NCBI RefSeq assembly: GCF_012676905.1
Contig: NZ_CP051428.1
Coordinates: forward strand, 2,814,001 to 2,878,000
Length of the DNA: 64,000 nucleotides
Reading direction: 5' to 3'
Source: Paenibacillus albicereus
GTDB taxonomy: Bacteria; Bacillota; Bacilli; Paenibacillales; Paenibacillaceae
The position numbers and the translations under genes were made by a program. Positions within the stretch are counted from its first letter, which is position 1. The number at the start of each line of letters is the position of its first letter. Shown here one piece after another: positions 8,691 through 17,911 of this stretch. The notes beneath the pieces are model-generated. The model ran no database searches, was not told where the DNA came from, and worked only from the letters and a program-made list of their open reading frames with translations.

Positions 8691-9500
8691 CTACTTTTTC
8701 CCATGATCCGCGGCACCCTGCTGCTCCTCGAGCCGCCGCTGCTCCAGCCAGCGGCGCTCCTTGTCGCTGAGCGGCGCTTCCCCCAGCAAATCCGGGCGGC
8801 GCCGCAGCGTACGGAGCATCGACTGCTCCCGGCGCCACTGGTCGATCCGGCTGTGATGGCCGGACAGCAGCACTTTCGGCACTTCCCAGCCCCGGAAGCT
8901 CGCTGGACGCGTATAGTGAGGGTACTCCAGCAGCCCGGTGCTGTAGGAGTCCGTCACCGCCGACGACTCGTTGCCGAGCACGCCCGGCAGCAGGCGGACG
9001 ATGCTGTCGATCATCACCATCGCGGGCAGCTCCCCGCCGGTCAGCACGTAGTCGCCGATCGACAGCTCGTCCGTGACGAGATGCTCGCGGATGCGCTCGT
9101 CGTAGCCCTCGTAATGGCCGCAGATGAAGATCAGCCGATCTTCCTGCGCCAGCTCCTCGGCCTTGGCCTGGGTGAAAGGCTGTCCTTGCGGACACATCAG
9201 GATGACGCGAGGAGGACGAGCCGCTGCAGGGGGAGTAGCTTCTGCCTTCGGCAGCGCTAAATTCGCGCTTGCGCCAAGCAGATCCTCGACTGCGGCGAAC
9301 ACCGGCTCGGCCTTGAGCACCATGCCGCCTCCGCCCCCGTACGGGTAATCGTCCACCGTGTTATGCTTGTTGCCGGAGTAAGCCCGGAAGTTAACCGCCT
9401 GCAGCGAGACGATGCCCTTGTCCCTCGCTTTGCCGAGGATGCTCGCGCCGAAGACGCCATCGAACATCTCGGGAAAAAGCGTCAACACATCGATCTGCAT
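8691..9500 (-). CDS. trmD: tRNA (guanine-37-N1)-methyltransferase TrmD
   Basis: 269-residue SPOUT methyltransferase that makes m1G37 in tRNAs and prevents frameshifting. It shows [15 protein letters not shown], the [15 protein letters not shown] segment, and the trefoil-knot motifs [12 protein letters not shown] and [14 protein letters not shown]. An insert of about 15 Ala-rich residues follows VEDLLG. Its stop is at 8691 and the start at 9500 is 4 bases after the rimM stop. Confidence 0.98.
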   Translation of the reverse strand: MQIDVLTLFPEMFDGVFGASILGKARDKGIVSLQAVNFRAYSGNKHNTVDDYPYGGGGGMVLKAEPVFAAVEDLLGASANLALPKAEATPPAAARPPRVILMCPQGQPFTQAKAEELAQEDRLIFICGHYEGYDERIREHLVTDELSIGDYVLTGGELPAMVMIDSIVRLLPGVLGNESSAVTDSYSTGLLEYPHYTRPASFRGWEVPKVLLSGHHSRIDQWRREQSMLRTLRRRPDLLGEAPLSDKERRWLEQRRLEEQQGAADHGKK

Positions 9501-9504
9501 GGCG

Positions 9505-10023
9505 CTACATCAGCCCTTCCAGCAGCCGTACCGTAATCTGACGGGCGCGCACGTTCACCTTGCGGACGACGTCGTCGATGTAGGGCAGCAGCAGCTCCTT
9601 GCCGTTCTCCAGCTCGACGACCCAGACGTCGTTCGCGCCGGGGCGCAGAATCTCGGTCACGACGCCGAGACGCTCGCCTTCCTCGGTGACGACCTCGCTC
9701 CCGATGATGTCCGAATAGTAGAACTCGCCTTCCTCCAGCGCGTCGCGCTGCTCCGCCGAGATTTTGAGCAGGCTTCCCTTGAACTTCTCGACGTCATTGA
9801 TGGTGTCGAAGCCCTTCAGCTTGACGATATAGACGTTTTTATGCGATCTCGCATTCTGCACCTCGACCTGAACCCCGCCCGGCTGCCCGTCCTTTTGGAC
9901 CGAGAGCCTGCTGCCCGGCGCGAACCGCCGCTCCGCGAAGTCCGTATGCGGCACGATCTTGATCTCGCCGCGGATGCCGTGCGTATTGGCGATCTCTCCG
10001 ACCGTGAACCATTGATCCGCCAT
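9505..10023 (-). CDS. rimM: 16S rRNA processing protein RimM
   Basis: 172-residue RimM, a 30S maturation factor that binds S19. The N-terminal RimM domain starts [20 protein letters not shown], and the C-terminal PRC-barrel reads [24 protein letters not shown] at 10032 is also open, but GAGGTG is correctly spaced for the ATG at 10023. In Bacillus a KH-domain gene (khpA/ylqC) lies between rpsP and rimM; here there is only a 92-bp gap with a hairpin. Confidence 0.95.
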   Translation of the reverse strand: MADQWFTVGEIANTHGIRGEIKIVPHTDFAERRFAPGSRLSVQKDGQPGGVQVEVQNARSHKNVYIVKLKGFDTINDVEKFKGSLLKISAEQRDALEEGEFYYSDIIGSEVVTEEGERLGVVTEILRPGANDVWVVELENGKELLLPYIDDVVRKVNVRARQITVRLLEGLM

Positions 10024-10046
10024 CCCATTCACCTCGCCTTGGATGC

Positions 10047-10075
10047 AAAAGGGGCTAGGATATTCATCCTAACCC
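10047..10075 (-). terminator. Hairpin with T-run between rpsP and rimM
   Basis: Minus strand GGGTTAGGAT pairs with ATCCTAGCCC (one mismatch), followed by CTTTTGC. It is probably a partial terminator that lowers rimM-trmD transcription relative to rpsP. Confidence 0.65.
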
Positions 10076-10115
10076 GTTTGCGTTGCTTCTATTCGGTTGT
10101 CCCGAAAGGGAAACC

Positions 10116-10388
10116 TTACTTCTGGTGCTTCTGCTCATGGAACTTCGTGAGAACGCCTGCTTTGGAAAGCAGGTTGCGGACGGTGTCGGAAGCTTGCGCT
10201 CCCGTTTGCAGCCACTTGAGGGCTTTCTCTTCGTCGATATTCACTTGAGCCGGTTGAGCAACCGGATTATAAGTACCGATTTCTTCGATGAAACGGCCAT
10301 CGCGCGGGGAACGGGAATCCGATACCACGACGCGGTAGAACGGAGCCTTGTGCGCACCGATGCGTTTCAGACGGATACGTACTGCCAT
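10116..10388 (-). CDS. rpsP: 30S ribosomal protein S16
   Basis: 90-residue S16: [20 protein letters not shown], then [18 protein letters not shown] and [20 protein letters not shown]. It is full length. The ATG is preceded by AAGGAGG. It follows ffh, the standard Firmicute order. Confidence 0.99.
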   Translation of the reverse strand: MAVRIRLKRIGAHKAPFYRVVVSDSRSPRDGRFIEEIGTYNPVAQPAQVNIDEEKALKWLQTGAQASDTVRNLLSKAGVLTKFHEQKHQK

Positions 10389-10432
10389 TATACTTCACCT
10401 CCTTGAAAGAATCAGAGCAGACCCGGCGGCGC

Positions 10433-11833
10433 TCAGCCGAACGGGAACTTGCCTTTCTTGCCTCCGCCGAACATGCCTTTCAGGCTGCCCAGGCCGCCCT
10501 TGGGCATCTTCGGCCCCTTGCCTCCGGGTCCGCCCATCATCGAGCTGAACTGCTTCATCATCTTGCGCATGTCGTCGAACTGCTTGATGAGACGGTTGAC
10601 CTCCGCGATCGACGTGCCGCTGCCGGAGGCGATGCGCTTGCGCCGGCTGTGGTTGAGCAGCTCCGGCTTGCGCTTCTCCTCGGTCGTCATCGACTTCACG
10701 ATCGCTTCGATCCGTCCGACCTGCTTGTCGTCGACCTTCAGGTCCTTCATGCCCTTCATCTTGTTCATGCCGGGCATCATCTCCAGGATCTGATCGAGAG
10801 GGCCCATGTTGCGCACCTGCTCCATCTGTTCCAGGAAATCCTCGAAGGTGAACTCCGCATTGCGCATCTTGCGCTCCATCTCGGCCGCCTTGTCGGCATC
10901 GATGCCGGCTTGCGCCTTCTCGATGAGCGACAGCATGTCGCCCATGCCGAGAATTCGCGAGGCCATCCGTTCGGGATGGAAAGGCTCGAGCGGCTCGATC
11001 TTCTCGCCGGTCGCCGCGAACTTGATCGGGCAGCCGGTGACCGCCTTGACGGACAGCGCGGCGCCGCCGCGCGTATCGCCGTCGAGCTTGGTGAGCACGA
11101 CGCCGGTCAGCGCCAGCTGCTCGTGGAAGCTCTGGGCGACGTTGACCGCTTCCTGGCCGGTCATGGCGTCGACGACGAGCAGCACCTCGTCCGGCTGCGT
11201 CACCTCATGGATCTGCTTGAGCTCTTCCATGAGCGCCTCGTCGATGTGCAGCCGTCCTGCCGTGTCGATGATGACATAGTCAAGGCCGTTGTCCTTGGCG
11301 TGCTGCACGCCCTGGCGGGCGATCTCCACCGGCGACGTCTGGTCGCCCAGCGTGAACACCGGCACGTCGATGCCGCTGCCGACGACCTGCAGCTGCTTGA
11401 TCGCGGCAGGACGGTAAATGTCGCCCGCGACGAGCAGCGGCTTGTGGCCCGACTTCTTGAGCATGAGGGCGAGCTTGCCCGACGTCGTCGTCTTGCCCGC
11501 GCCTTGCAGGCCGGCCATCATGATGACGGTCGGAGGCTTGCTGGCCTTGGCCAGCTTGCTCTGAGTGCCGCCCATCAGCTCTGTCAGCTGCTTGTTGACG
11601 ATGTCGATGATGACCATGCCCGGCGTGAAGCTCTTCTGCAGCTCCTGGCCGAGCGCCTTTTCCTTGACGCTCGCGATGAACTCCTTGACGACCTTGAAGT
11701 TGACGTCCGCTTCGAGCAGGGCCAGCCTGACCTCGCGCATGGCGTCGTTCAGATCGTCCTCGGTCACCTTGCCTTTGCCGCGCAGCTTGCCGAACACGTT
11801 CTGCAGCCGGCTCGACAATCCTTCAAATGCCAT
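10433..11833 (-). CDS. ffh: Signal recognition particle protein Ffh
   Basis: 466-residue SRP54 homologue that binds signal peptides and the SRP RNA and delivers ribosomes to FtsY. N domain first, then the G domain with GLQGAGKTTTSGKLAL, the DTAGRLHIDEALM motif and TKLDGDTRGGAAL. The Met-rich M domain with GSGTSIAEVNRLIKQF follows, and the tail is Gly/Lys-rich (GGGKKGKFPFG). It is cotranscribed with ylxM and rpsP from the promoter at 12293-12321. Confidence 0.99.
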   Translation of the reverse strand: MAFEGLSSRLQNVFGKLRGKGKVTEDDLNDAMREVRLALLEADVNFKVVKEFIASVKEKALGQELQKSFTPGMVIIDIVNKQLTELMGGTQSKLAKASKPPTVIMMAGLQGAGKTTTSGKLALMLKKSGHKPLLVAGDIYRPAAIKQLQVVGSGIDVPVFTLGDQTSPVEIARQGVQHAKDNGLDYVIIDTAGRLHIDEALMEELKQIHEVTQPDEVLLVVDAMTGQEAVNVAQSFHEQLALTGVVLTKLDGDTRGGAALSVKAVTGCPIKFAATGEKIEPLEPFHPERMASRILGMGDMLSLIEKAQAGIDADKAAEMERKMRNAEFTFEDFLEQMEQVRNMGPLDQILEMMPGMNKMKGMKDLKVDDKQVGRIEAIVKSMTTEEKRKPELLNHSRRKRIASGSGTSIAEVNRLIKQFDDMRKMMKQFSSMMGGPGGKGPKMPKGGLGSLKGMFGGGKKGKFPFG

Positions 11834-11858
11834 ATGCCGCCACCTCCCGTCCTCGTGT

Positions 11859-12251
11859 CTATCGCTTGTCTCGTTCTTGGTCGATCTCCAGCAGCGTCTC
11901 CCGCAGCTTCTGTCCCAGGGCGCGAATCCGCTCTCCGGGACCGGACGGAACGTCCGTCCGGGACGCCTCTGCGTCCAGCTCGTCCAGGAGGCGTCCCGCG
12001 GACGTCAGCCGGGCGAGCAGGCCGAGCTTGCTCTCATAGTCCTCGAGCAGCAGGCCGCCGCGCTTCACGTGCTCGTATACGGCCTGCCGGCTGACGCCGA
12101 GCTCCGCCGCAATCTCTCCGAGCGAGAAGTCCTCTCGAAAATAAAACGTCAGGATCTCGACCTGCTTGTCCGTGAGCAGCGCTCCATACCGATCGAACAG
12201 CTGGTTGATCCGCGTCGTCTTCTCCAGCGAGTCGCGGCTTTCCGTCGCCAT
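11859..12251 (-). CDS. ylxM: YlxM family DNA-binding protein (UPF0122)
   Basis: 130-residue helix-turn-helix protein of the YlxM/UPF0122 family, a known ffh neighbour that modulates SRP function in streptococci. The sigma-70 region 4-like helix-turn-helix is visible: LTDKQVEILTFYFREDFSLG and IAAELGVSRQAVYEHVKRG. The C-terminus is predicted helical. It is the first gene of the ylxM-ffh-rpsP unit. Confidence 0.93.
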   Translation of the reverse strand: MATESRDSLEKTTRINQLFDRYGALLTDKQVEILTFYFREDFSLGEIAAELGVSRQAVYEHVKRGGLLLEDYESKLGLLARLTSAGRLLDELDAEASRTDVPSGPGERIRALGQKLRETLLEIDQERDKR

Positions 12252-12292
12252 CCGAGCAGCTCCTTCATCCGAGGCTTTTCTTCGCGAGACCT

Positions 12293-12321
12293 ATCATACC
12301 TCAGCGCGCGGCAAGTGTCAA
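12293..12321 (-). promoter_or_regulatory. ylxM-ffh-rpsP promoter
   Basis: Minus strand TTGACA, 17 bases, TATGAT: a near-consensus vegetative promoter 42 bases upstream of the ylxM ATG. Confidence 0.85.
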
Positions 12322-12401
12322 GGGATGAACCTTGTCACCTGAGACGGCCCTGAAACGGTCCCCTGCACGAAGGCCTCGCCGGATTCGTCCCTCCGCCGCG
12401 A

Positions 12402-13400
12402 CTACTCTTCTCCGTCCCGCGTTTCCTGATCGCGGATCAAGCCGGCGAACAGCGCATGCACGAACTGCTCGCTGTCGAACTGCTGCAGATCCTCCATCTT
12501 CTCGCCGAGGCCGACGAACTTGACCGGCAGGCTCAGCTCGTGGCGGATCGCGATGACGATGCCGCCCTTGGCGGTGCTGTCGAGCTTCGTCAGCACGAGC
12601 CCGGTCACGCCGCTCTTCTCGCCGAACAGCTTGGCCTGGCTGAGCGCGTTCTGCCCGGTGTTGGCGTCGAGCACGAGCAGCACCTCGTGCGGCGCGCCCG
12701 GAATCTCCCGCTGGATGACGCGGAAGATCTTGTTCAGCTCCTCCATGAGGTTGTTCTTGTTCTGCAGCCGTCCTGCCGTATCGCAGAGCAGCACGTCGAC
12801 CTTGCGCTGCTTGGCGGCCTGCACCGCGTCGAACATGACGGCCGCCGGGTCGGAGCCCGACTGCTGGCGGATGACGTCCACGCCGACGCGCTGGCCCCAT
12901 ACCTCGAGCTGCTCGATCGCGCCGGCGCGGAACGTATCGCCCGCCGCCAGCAGCACCGATTTGCCCTCGCTCTTGAAGCGGTGGGCCAGCTTGCCGATCG
13001 TCGTCGTCTTGCCGACGCCGTTGACGCCGACGAAGAGGATGACCGTGATGCCCTCCTCGGCCATGCGCAGGCCGTTGTCCTGATCGCCGCCGAGCAGCCC
13101 GACCAGCTTTTCCGAGAGCACCGGCTGCAGCTGCGCCGCGTCCTCGATCCGGCGCTTCTTCACCTCGGCGCGCAGGTCGTCGATCAGGTCCATGACTGTA
13201 TTGACGCCGACATCGGCGCCGATGAGGATCTCCTCGAGCTCCTCATAGAATTCCTCGTCGATCTTCTTGCGGCGCGTAATCAGCTCCTCGACCCGTTCGA
13301 CGAGCGCGGTGCGCGTCTTGGCGAGCCCTTCCTTGAAGACGTTCGTGACCGATTCCGTCTTGCTCGCGATGCTTTCCTTCAGCTTTTTGAAAAAGCCCAT
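12402..13400 (-). CDS. ftsY: Signal recognition particle receptor FtsY
   Basis: 332-residue SRP receptor GTPase. After a short N domain (MGFFKKLKESIASKTESVTN) the G domain shows GVNGVGKTTTIGKLAHRFK, DTAGRLQNKNNLMEEL and TKLDSTAKGGIVIAI. It lacks the long acidic A domain of the E. coli protein, as usual in Firmicutes. It lies downstream of smc after a 109-bp gap with a hairpin. Confidence 0.99.
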   Translation of the reverse strand: MGFFKKLKESIASKTESVTNVFKEGLAKTRTALVERVEELITRRKKIDEEFYEELEEILIGADVGVNTVMDLIDDLRAEVKKRRIEDAAQLQPVLSEKLVGLLGGDQDNGLRMAEEGITVILFVGVNGVGKTTTIGKLAHRFKSEGKSVLLAAGDTFRAGAIEQLEVWGQRVGVDVIRQQSGSDPAAVMFDAVQAAKQRKVDVLLCDTAGRLQNKNNLMEELNKIFRVIQREIPGAPHEVLLVLDANTGQNALSQAKLFGEKSGVTGLVLTKLDSTAKGGIVIAIRHELSLPVKFVGLGEKMEDLQQFDSEQFVHALFAGLIRDQETRDGEE

Positions 13401-13436
13401 GCCTATCCCTCCGAAGCTCTAGCTTATCCCTCTATG

Positions 13437-13457
13437 CGGACCTCCGCCGGAGGTCCG
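13437..13457. other. Perfect hairpin between smc and ftsY
   Basis: CGGACCTCC, loop GCC, GGAGGTCCG: nine perfect pairs with a 3-base loop. No T-run follows on either strand, so it may be an mRNA-stabilising or processing site rather than a terminator. Confidence 0.5.
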
Positions 13458-13509
13458 TAAACCATCTAGCGCGGCCGTCCGTTGACCGGACCCGCGCCGC
13501 CAGCCGTTG

Positions 13510-16500
13510 TCAAGCCGATACCGACTCGCCGCCGAGCTCGTCCTCGAGACGGACGGAGACGAGCTTGGAGACGCCGCCTTCCTCCATCGTGACGCCGTAC
13601 AGCACGTCGGCCTCTTCCATCGTTCCTTTGCGGTGGGTGACGACGATGAACTGCGTCAGCTCCGAAAACTCGCGCAGGTATTGCGCGAAGCGGGAGACGT
13701 TCGCCTCGTCGAGCGCCGCTTCGACCTCGTCGAGCACGCAGAACGGCACCGGCTTCACCTGCAGGATCGCGAACAGCAGCGCGATCGCCGTCAACGCCCG
13801 CTCGCCTCCGGACAGCAGCTGCAGGTTCTGCAGCTTCTTGCCCGGAGGCTGGGCGAGGATGTCGATGCCCGTATCGAGGATGCGCTCGGGATCGGCCAGC
13901 GTCAGGTCGGCGCGGCCGCCGCCGAACAGCTTGGCGAAGACGACGACGAAATGCTTGCGGATCTCCTCGAACGTCTGCCGGAACCGCTTGGACATCTCGT
14001 CCTCCATCTCGCGGATGACCTCGTACAGCGTCGCCTTGGCTTCCATCAGGTCCTGCCGCTGGCTGTCCAGGAACTCGAAGCGCTCGCGCACCCGCTGATA
14101 CTCCTCGATCGCGCCGAGATTGACCTCACCCAGTCCGGCGATGCGCCGCTTGAGCTCCCGCACCGCCGTCTGCGCCTCGGCCGGATCGCCATCGAGCGCA
14201 TAGCGGGCTTTGGCCAGCTCGTAGCTGAGCCCGTATTCCTCGCTCAGCTTGCGCAGCAGGTTGTCGAGCTCGACGTCGAGCCTGTTCACGGCAATCTCCG
14301 TCTGCCTCAGCTGCTCCTCCACCCGCTTCAGGCCGCCGCGCTGCTCGCGCGTCTCGCTCTCCATCTGCTCCAGCTCGCGGCTCTTGTCCGCCCGCGCGGA
14401 ACGGGCAAGCTCGGTCTGCTCCGCCGTCTCCTGCTTGCGCAGGCGCAGCCGGTTGAGCTCCTCGATCTGCGCGACAGACGCCGCCTCCAGCTCCTCCTGC
14501 TCCGCGCTCCGCTGCCGCTGCTGCGCCTCCAGCGCAGCCGCCTCGGAGCGGGCGCGGGAGCTCTCCGAACGCAGCCGGGACATCGTGTCCTGCAGCGCGA
14601 GCCGCTCCTGGTCGGCCTTGGCGACATGGATCTTGAGGTCGGTAAGCTGCACCTGCAGCTCCTCCTTCTCCGACTCGCTCGCCTTGCGCCGCTCCTCGGC
14701 GAGGCGGATCGCCTCCTGCAGCCCCGCCTCGCGGATGCCGAGCTCGTCCAGACGCTCCGCCGCGGCGGCGGCCGACTGGACGAGCTGCCGCTCCTCCTCC
14801 TCGAAGCCCGACCGGTCGGCGGTGAACACCGCCCCCTGCTCCTGCAGGCCGGCCAGCTCGCTCTCGGCATGCTGAAGCTCGGCGCGCTGCTGCTGCTCCT
14901 GGAGCTTCAGCCGTTCCGCCTGCTCGCGCAGCTCGTCGCGGTTCTGCGCGGCGATGGAGCCCTCCTTGCGCAGGTCGTCCAGCTCCGCGCGGACGCGCGC
15001 CAGCTGCCGCTGCAGCTCGGCCGATTCCTCGTCCAGCTGCTCGATCTGCCGCTGCCGGCCGAGCAGGCTCGCGCCTTTTTTCTGCAGGCTGCCTCCGGTC
15101 ATGGAGCCGCCGGCGTTGACGACGTCTCCCTCCAGCGTCACGACGCGGAAGCGATAGCCGCAGCGGGCGGCGATCCGGTTGGCCGCCTCCAGGTTCTCGG
15201 CGAGCAGCACGTTGCCGAGCAGGTTGCCGACGATCGCCTGATAGCGCGGCTCGCTGGTCACGAGCTCGGCGGCGATGCCGACATAGCCCTCCATCGCCGC
15301 AACCTGCCGCTTCTCCTGCTCCGGGACGCCGCGGCTCTTGATGACGTCGAGCGGCAGGAACGTCGCCCGTCCGAGCTGACGCTGCTTGAGGAAGGAGATC
15401 GCCGCGCGCGCGGAACGCTCGTCCTCCATGACGACATGCTGCATCGCGCCGCCCAGCGCCGTCTCGACGGCGACCTCGATGCGCTGCGGCACCCGCACGA
15501 GCTCCGCGACGGCGCCGTGCACGCCGGACAAGCCTCCGGAGCTGCGGCGCGACGCCTTGAGCACCTCGCGGACGCCGTGCATGAAGCCGTCGAGCGCGTC
15601 CTGCATCTCCTTCATCGTATCGCGCCGGGAGACGAGCGCCTCCTTGCGCTGCTCCCAGGAGCGCAGCGCGGCCGACGCCTCCTCCTGCCGCTTCTGCAGC
15701 TGCTGCGTCCGCTGCGATTCTTCTATGTACTTGCTTCGGATGCGCTCCAGCTCCGCCGACGAGGCGGCCAGCGCCTCGCTCAGCTCCGAGCGGCGCGCGT
15801 TCAGCCGGCCGGACTGCTCCTGCCACCTGCCTTCCTCGCCGCCGAGCCGCTCCTTGCGCCGCTGCAGCGCCTCGCGCTGCTGCTCCGCATAACGGATCTC
15901 GTTGCGCAGCTGCGCCATCGCGCCGAGCACTTCGAGCAGCTCGCCCTTGAGCGATTCTCCCGCTTCCAGCGACGTGCCGCCCGAGACGCCGCGCAGCCGG
16001 TTCTCCTCGCTGCCCATGCGGCTGCGCAGGTCGATCAGCTCGGCCTCGAGCGCGCCGGCCTTCGACCGCGCCTGCTCCTCCTCCGCGGCGAGCTCCGCTT
16101 GACGGGCGGCGACCGTCTCCAGCGCCTGCGCCAGCTGCTCGCGGCTGTCCGCCAGGTAGCGGCGGCGCTCCCTCAGCACCTCGCCCTGGCCCTCGCATTT
16201 TTCGAATTCCTCGCTGTAGGCGAGCATCTGCCCGTGAAGCTCCTCCAGCCGCTCCTCCAGCCGGCGCAGCTGCAGCCGGTCCTGCTCGAGCGACGCATCA
16301 TGCCGGCTGACGATCGCCGACAGCTCCAGCTCTTCCTTCTTGAGCGCCTCCATGCGGGCGCTGTTCTCGTTCCAGCTCTTGTGCACGCCCTCGATCTGAT
16401 GCACGTAAAGCGCGATCTCGCGGTGCTTGAGCTCCTCCCGCAGCGACTTGTACAGCATGGCGCGCTCGGACTGCTCCCGCAGCGGCTCGACCTGGTCCTC

Positions 16501-17094
16501 GAGCTCCGAGACGAGGTCATGGATGCGCAGCAGGTTGCCCTCGGCGTCGTCGAGCTTGCGCTGCGCCTCGCGCTTGCGCGATTTGTACTTGACGATGCCG
16601 GACGCTTCCTCGAAGATGCCGCGGCGGTCCTCCGAGCGCGTGCTCAGAATCTCCTCGATCCGGCCCTGCCCGATGATGGAGTACGCCTCCTTGCCGATGC
16701 CGGTGTCCATGAACAGCTCCGTGATGTCCTTGAGCCGGCACGGCTGGCGGTTAATCATGTATTCGCTGTCGCCGCTGCGATGCACCCGCCGCGTCACGGT
16801 CACCTCGTCGTGCTCGACGGACAGCGCGCCGTCGGAGTTGTCCAGCGTGAGCGAGACTTCCCCGAAGTTGACGGCCTTGCGCGCGTCGCTGCCGGCGAAG
16901 ATGATGTCCTCCATCTTGCCGCCGCGCAGGCTTTTGGCGCTCTGCTCGCCGAGCACCCAGCGGATGCCGTCGGATATGTTGCTCTTGCCGCTGCCGTTCG
17001 GACCGACGACGGCGGTGATGCCCCTTACGAACTCCATCTCGGTCTTGTCGGCGAACGACTTGAAGCCGGACAGCTCTATGCGTTTCAACAACAT
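13510..17094 (-). CDS. smc: Chromosome segregation/condensation protein SMC
   Basis: 1194-residue SMC ATPase that works with ScpA/ScpB to organise the chromosome. Walker A GPNGSGKSNISDGIRW is near residue 32. Two long coiled coils flank the hinge (about residues 520-665, with GFMHGVREVLKA and GGSMTGGSLQKKG). The C-terminal head has the signature LSGGERALTAIALLFA and Walker B VLDEVEAALDEANV. It follows rnc after a terminator-like hairpin and has a weak -10 (TACAAT) of its own. Confidence 0.99.
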   Translation of the reverse strand: MLLKRIELSGFKSFADKTEMEFVRGITAVVGPNGSGKSNISDGIRWVLGEQSAKSLRGGKMEDIIFAGSDARKAVNFGEVSLTLDNSDGALSVEHDEVTVTRRVHRSGDSEYMINRQPCRLKDITELFMDTGIGKEAYSIIGQGRIEEILSTRSEDRRGIFEEASGIVKYKSRKREAQRKLDDAEGNLLRIHDLVSELEDQVEPLREQSERAMLYKSLREELKHREIALYVHQIEGVHKSWNENSARMEALKKEELELSAIVSRHDASLEQDRLQLRRLEERLEELHGQMLAYSEEFEKCEGQGEVLRERRRYLADSREQLAQALETVAARQAELAAEEEQARSKAGALEAELIDLRSRMGSEENRLRGVSGGTSLEAGESLKGELLEVLGAMAQLRNEIRYAEQQREALQRRKERLGGEEGRWQEQSGRLNARRSELSEALAASSAELERIRSKYIEESQRTQQLQKRQEEASAALRSWEQRKEALVSRRDTMKEMQDALDGFMHGVREVLKASRRSSGGLSGVHGAVAELVRVPQRIEVAVETALGGAMQHVVMEDERSARAAISFLKQRQLGRATFLPLDVIKSRGVPEQEKRQVAAMEGYVGIAAELVTSEPRYQAIVGNLLGNVLLAENLEAANRIAARCGYRFRVVTLEGDVVNAGGSMTGGSLQKKGASLLGRQRQIEQLDEESAELQRQLARVRAELDDLRKEGSIAAQNRDELREQAERLKLQEQQQRAELQHAESELAGLQEQGAVFTADRSGFEEEERQLVQSAAAAAERLDELGIREAGLQEAIRLAEERRKASESEKEELQVQLTDLKIHVAKADQERLALQDTMSRLRSESSRARSEAAALEAQQRQRSAEQEELEAASVAQIEELNRLRLRKQETAEQTELARSARADKSRELEQMESETREQRGGLKRVEEQLRQTEIAVNRLDVELDNLLRKLSEEYGLSYELAKARYALDGDPAEAQTAVRELKRRIAGLGEVNLGAIEEYQRVRERFEFLDSQRQDLMEAKATLYEVIREMEDEMSKRFRQTFEEIRKHFVVVFAKLFGGGRADLTLADPERILDTGIDILAQPPGKKLQNLQLLSGGERALTAIALLFAILQVKPVPFCVLDEVEAALDEANVSRFAQYLREFSELTQFIVVTHRKGTMEEADVLYGVTMEEGGVSKLVSVRLEDELGGESVSA

Positions 17095-17134
17095 CGGTCG
17101 ATGTCACCTCTTGCGGCTATTGTACCATAAGGAC

Positions 17135-17176
17135 AAAAGCCCCGGCACCTGATGCGGTTCAGGCTGCCGGGGCTTT
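17135..17176. terminator. Hairpin between rnc and smc
   Basis: AAAGCCCCGGCA (17136-17147) pairs with TGCCGGGGCTTT (17165-17176). On the minus strand four T follow. It lies in the middle of a same-direction gene run, so it probably acts as a partial terminator or processing site. Confidence 0.65.
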
Positions 17177-17212
17177 CGGCCATGCGGTCCGGGCGCCATG
17201 CGCCCGTCCTTC

Positions 17213-17911
17213 CTACTCTTCCTCGCGCGTCTTTTCCCATGCTTCCTCGGCGGCACGCTGCTCGGCTTCTTTTTTGGTGCGGCCGGAGCCTACGCCGAGC
17301 ACCTGCTCCCCGACGAGCACCTCCACCACGAACTCGCGGTCATGCGCCGGACCTCGCTCCTCGGCCACGCGGTATTCCACCGTGCCGAGCGCCAGGTTCT
17401 GCGCCCGTTCCTGGAGCTTGGACTTGTAGTCCTTGCCGGACAAGCCCGGCGTGTCCTCCAGCTTGGGGAACATCTCCCGCCGCAGGAAGTCGCGGACCGC
17501 ATCGACGCCCGCATCGAGGTACAAGGCGCCCACGAACGCCTCGAACAGGTCGGCGAGCAGCGCCGGGCGCTGGCGCCCGCCGAGCTGCTCTTCGCCTTTG
17601 CCCAGCCGGACATAGGAGCCGAAGTCGAGCAGCTCCGCGAACCGGGCGAGCGAGGGCTCGCAGACGATGGCGGCGCGCATCCGGGTCAGCTCGCCCTCCG
17701 GCCGATCCGGATGGGTGCCGAACAGATGCTCGGATACGAGCAGCTGCAATACGGCGTCGCCGAGGAACTCCAGCCGTTCGTTGTCCTCCGAGACGCTGCT
17801 GCGGTGCTCGTTGACGTACGAGGTATGGGTAAAAGCGAGCCTCAGCAGCTGCGGCTTGCGGAACGGAAGGCCCAGCTGCCGCTGAAGCTCCTGGATTCGA
17901 TCACGCTTCAT
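17213..17911 (-). CDS. rnc: Ribonuclease III
   Basis: 232-residue double-strand-specific RNase that processes rRNA and SRP RNA. The catalytic signature [20 protein letters not shown] is near residue 45, a second acidic site [19 protein letters not shown] follows, and a dsRNA-binding domain ends the protein ([29 protein letters not shown]). The start overlaps the end of fabF by 11 bp. Confidence 0.98.
   Translation of the reverse strand: MKRDRIQELQRQLGLPFRKPQLLRLAFTHTSYVNEHRSSVSEDNERLEFLGDAVLQLLVSEHLFGTHPDRPEGELTRMRAAIVCEPSLARFAELLDFGSYVRLGKGEEQLGGRQRPALLADLFEAFVGALYLDAGVDAVRDFLRREMFPKLEDTPGLSGKDYKSKLQERAQNLALGTVEYRVAEERGPAHDREFVVEVLVGEQVLGVGSGRTKKEAEQRAAEEAWEKTREEE

Noticed and set aside
13507-17130. 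A 1207-codon open frame on the plus strand
   Set aside because: It is exactly antisense to smc. High GC leaves few stops on the opposite strand; its composition (Leu/Arg/Ala/Asp/Gln-rich) is that of a shadow and there is no ribosome site.
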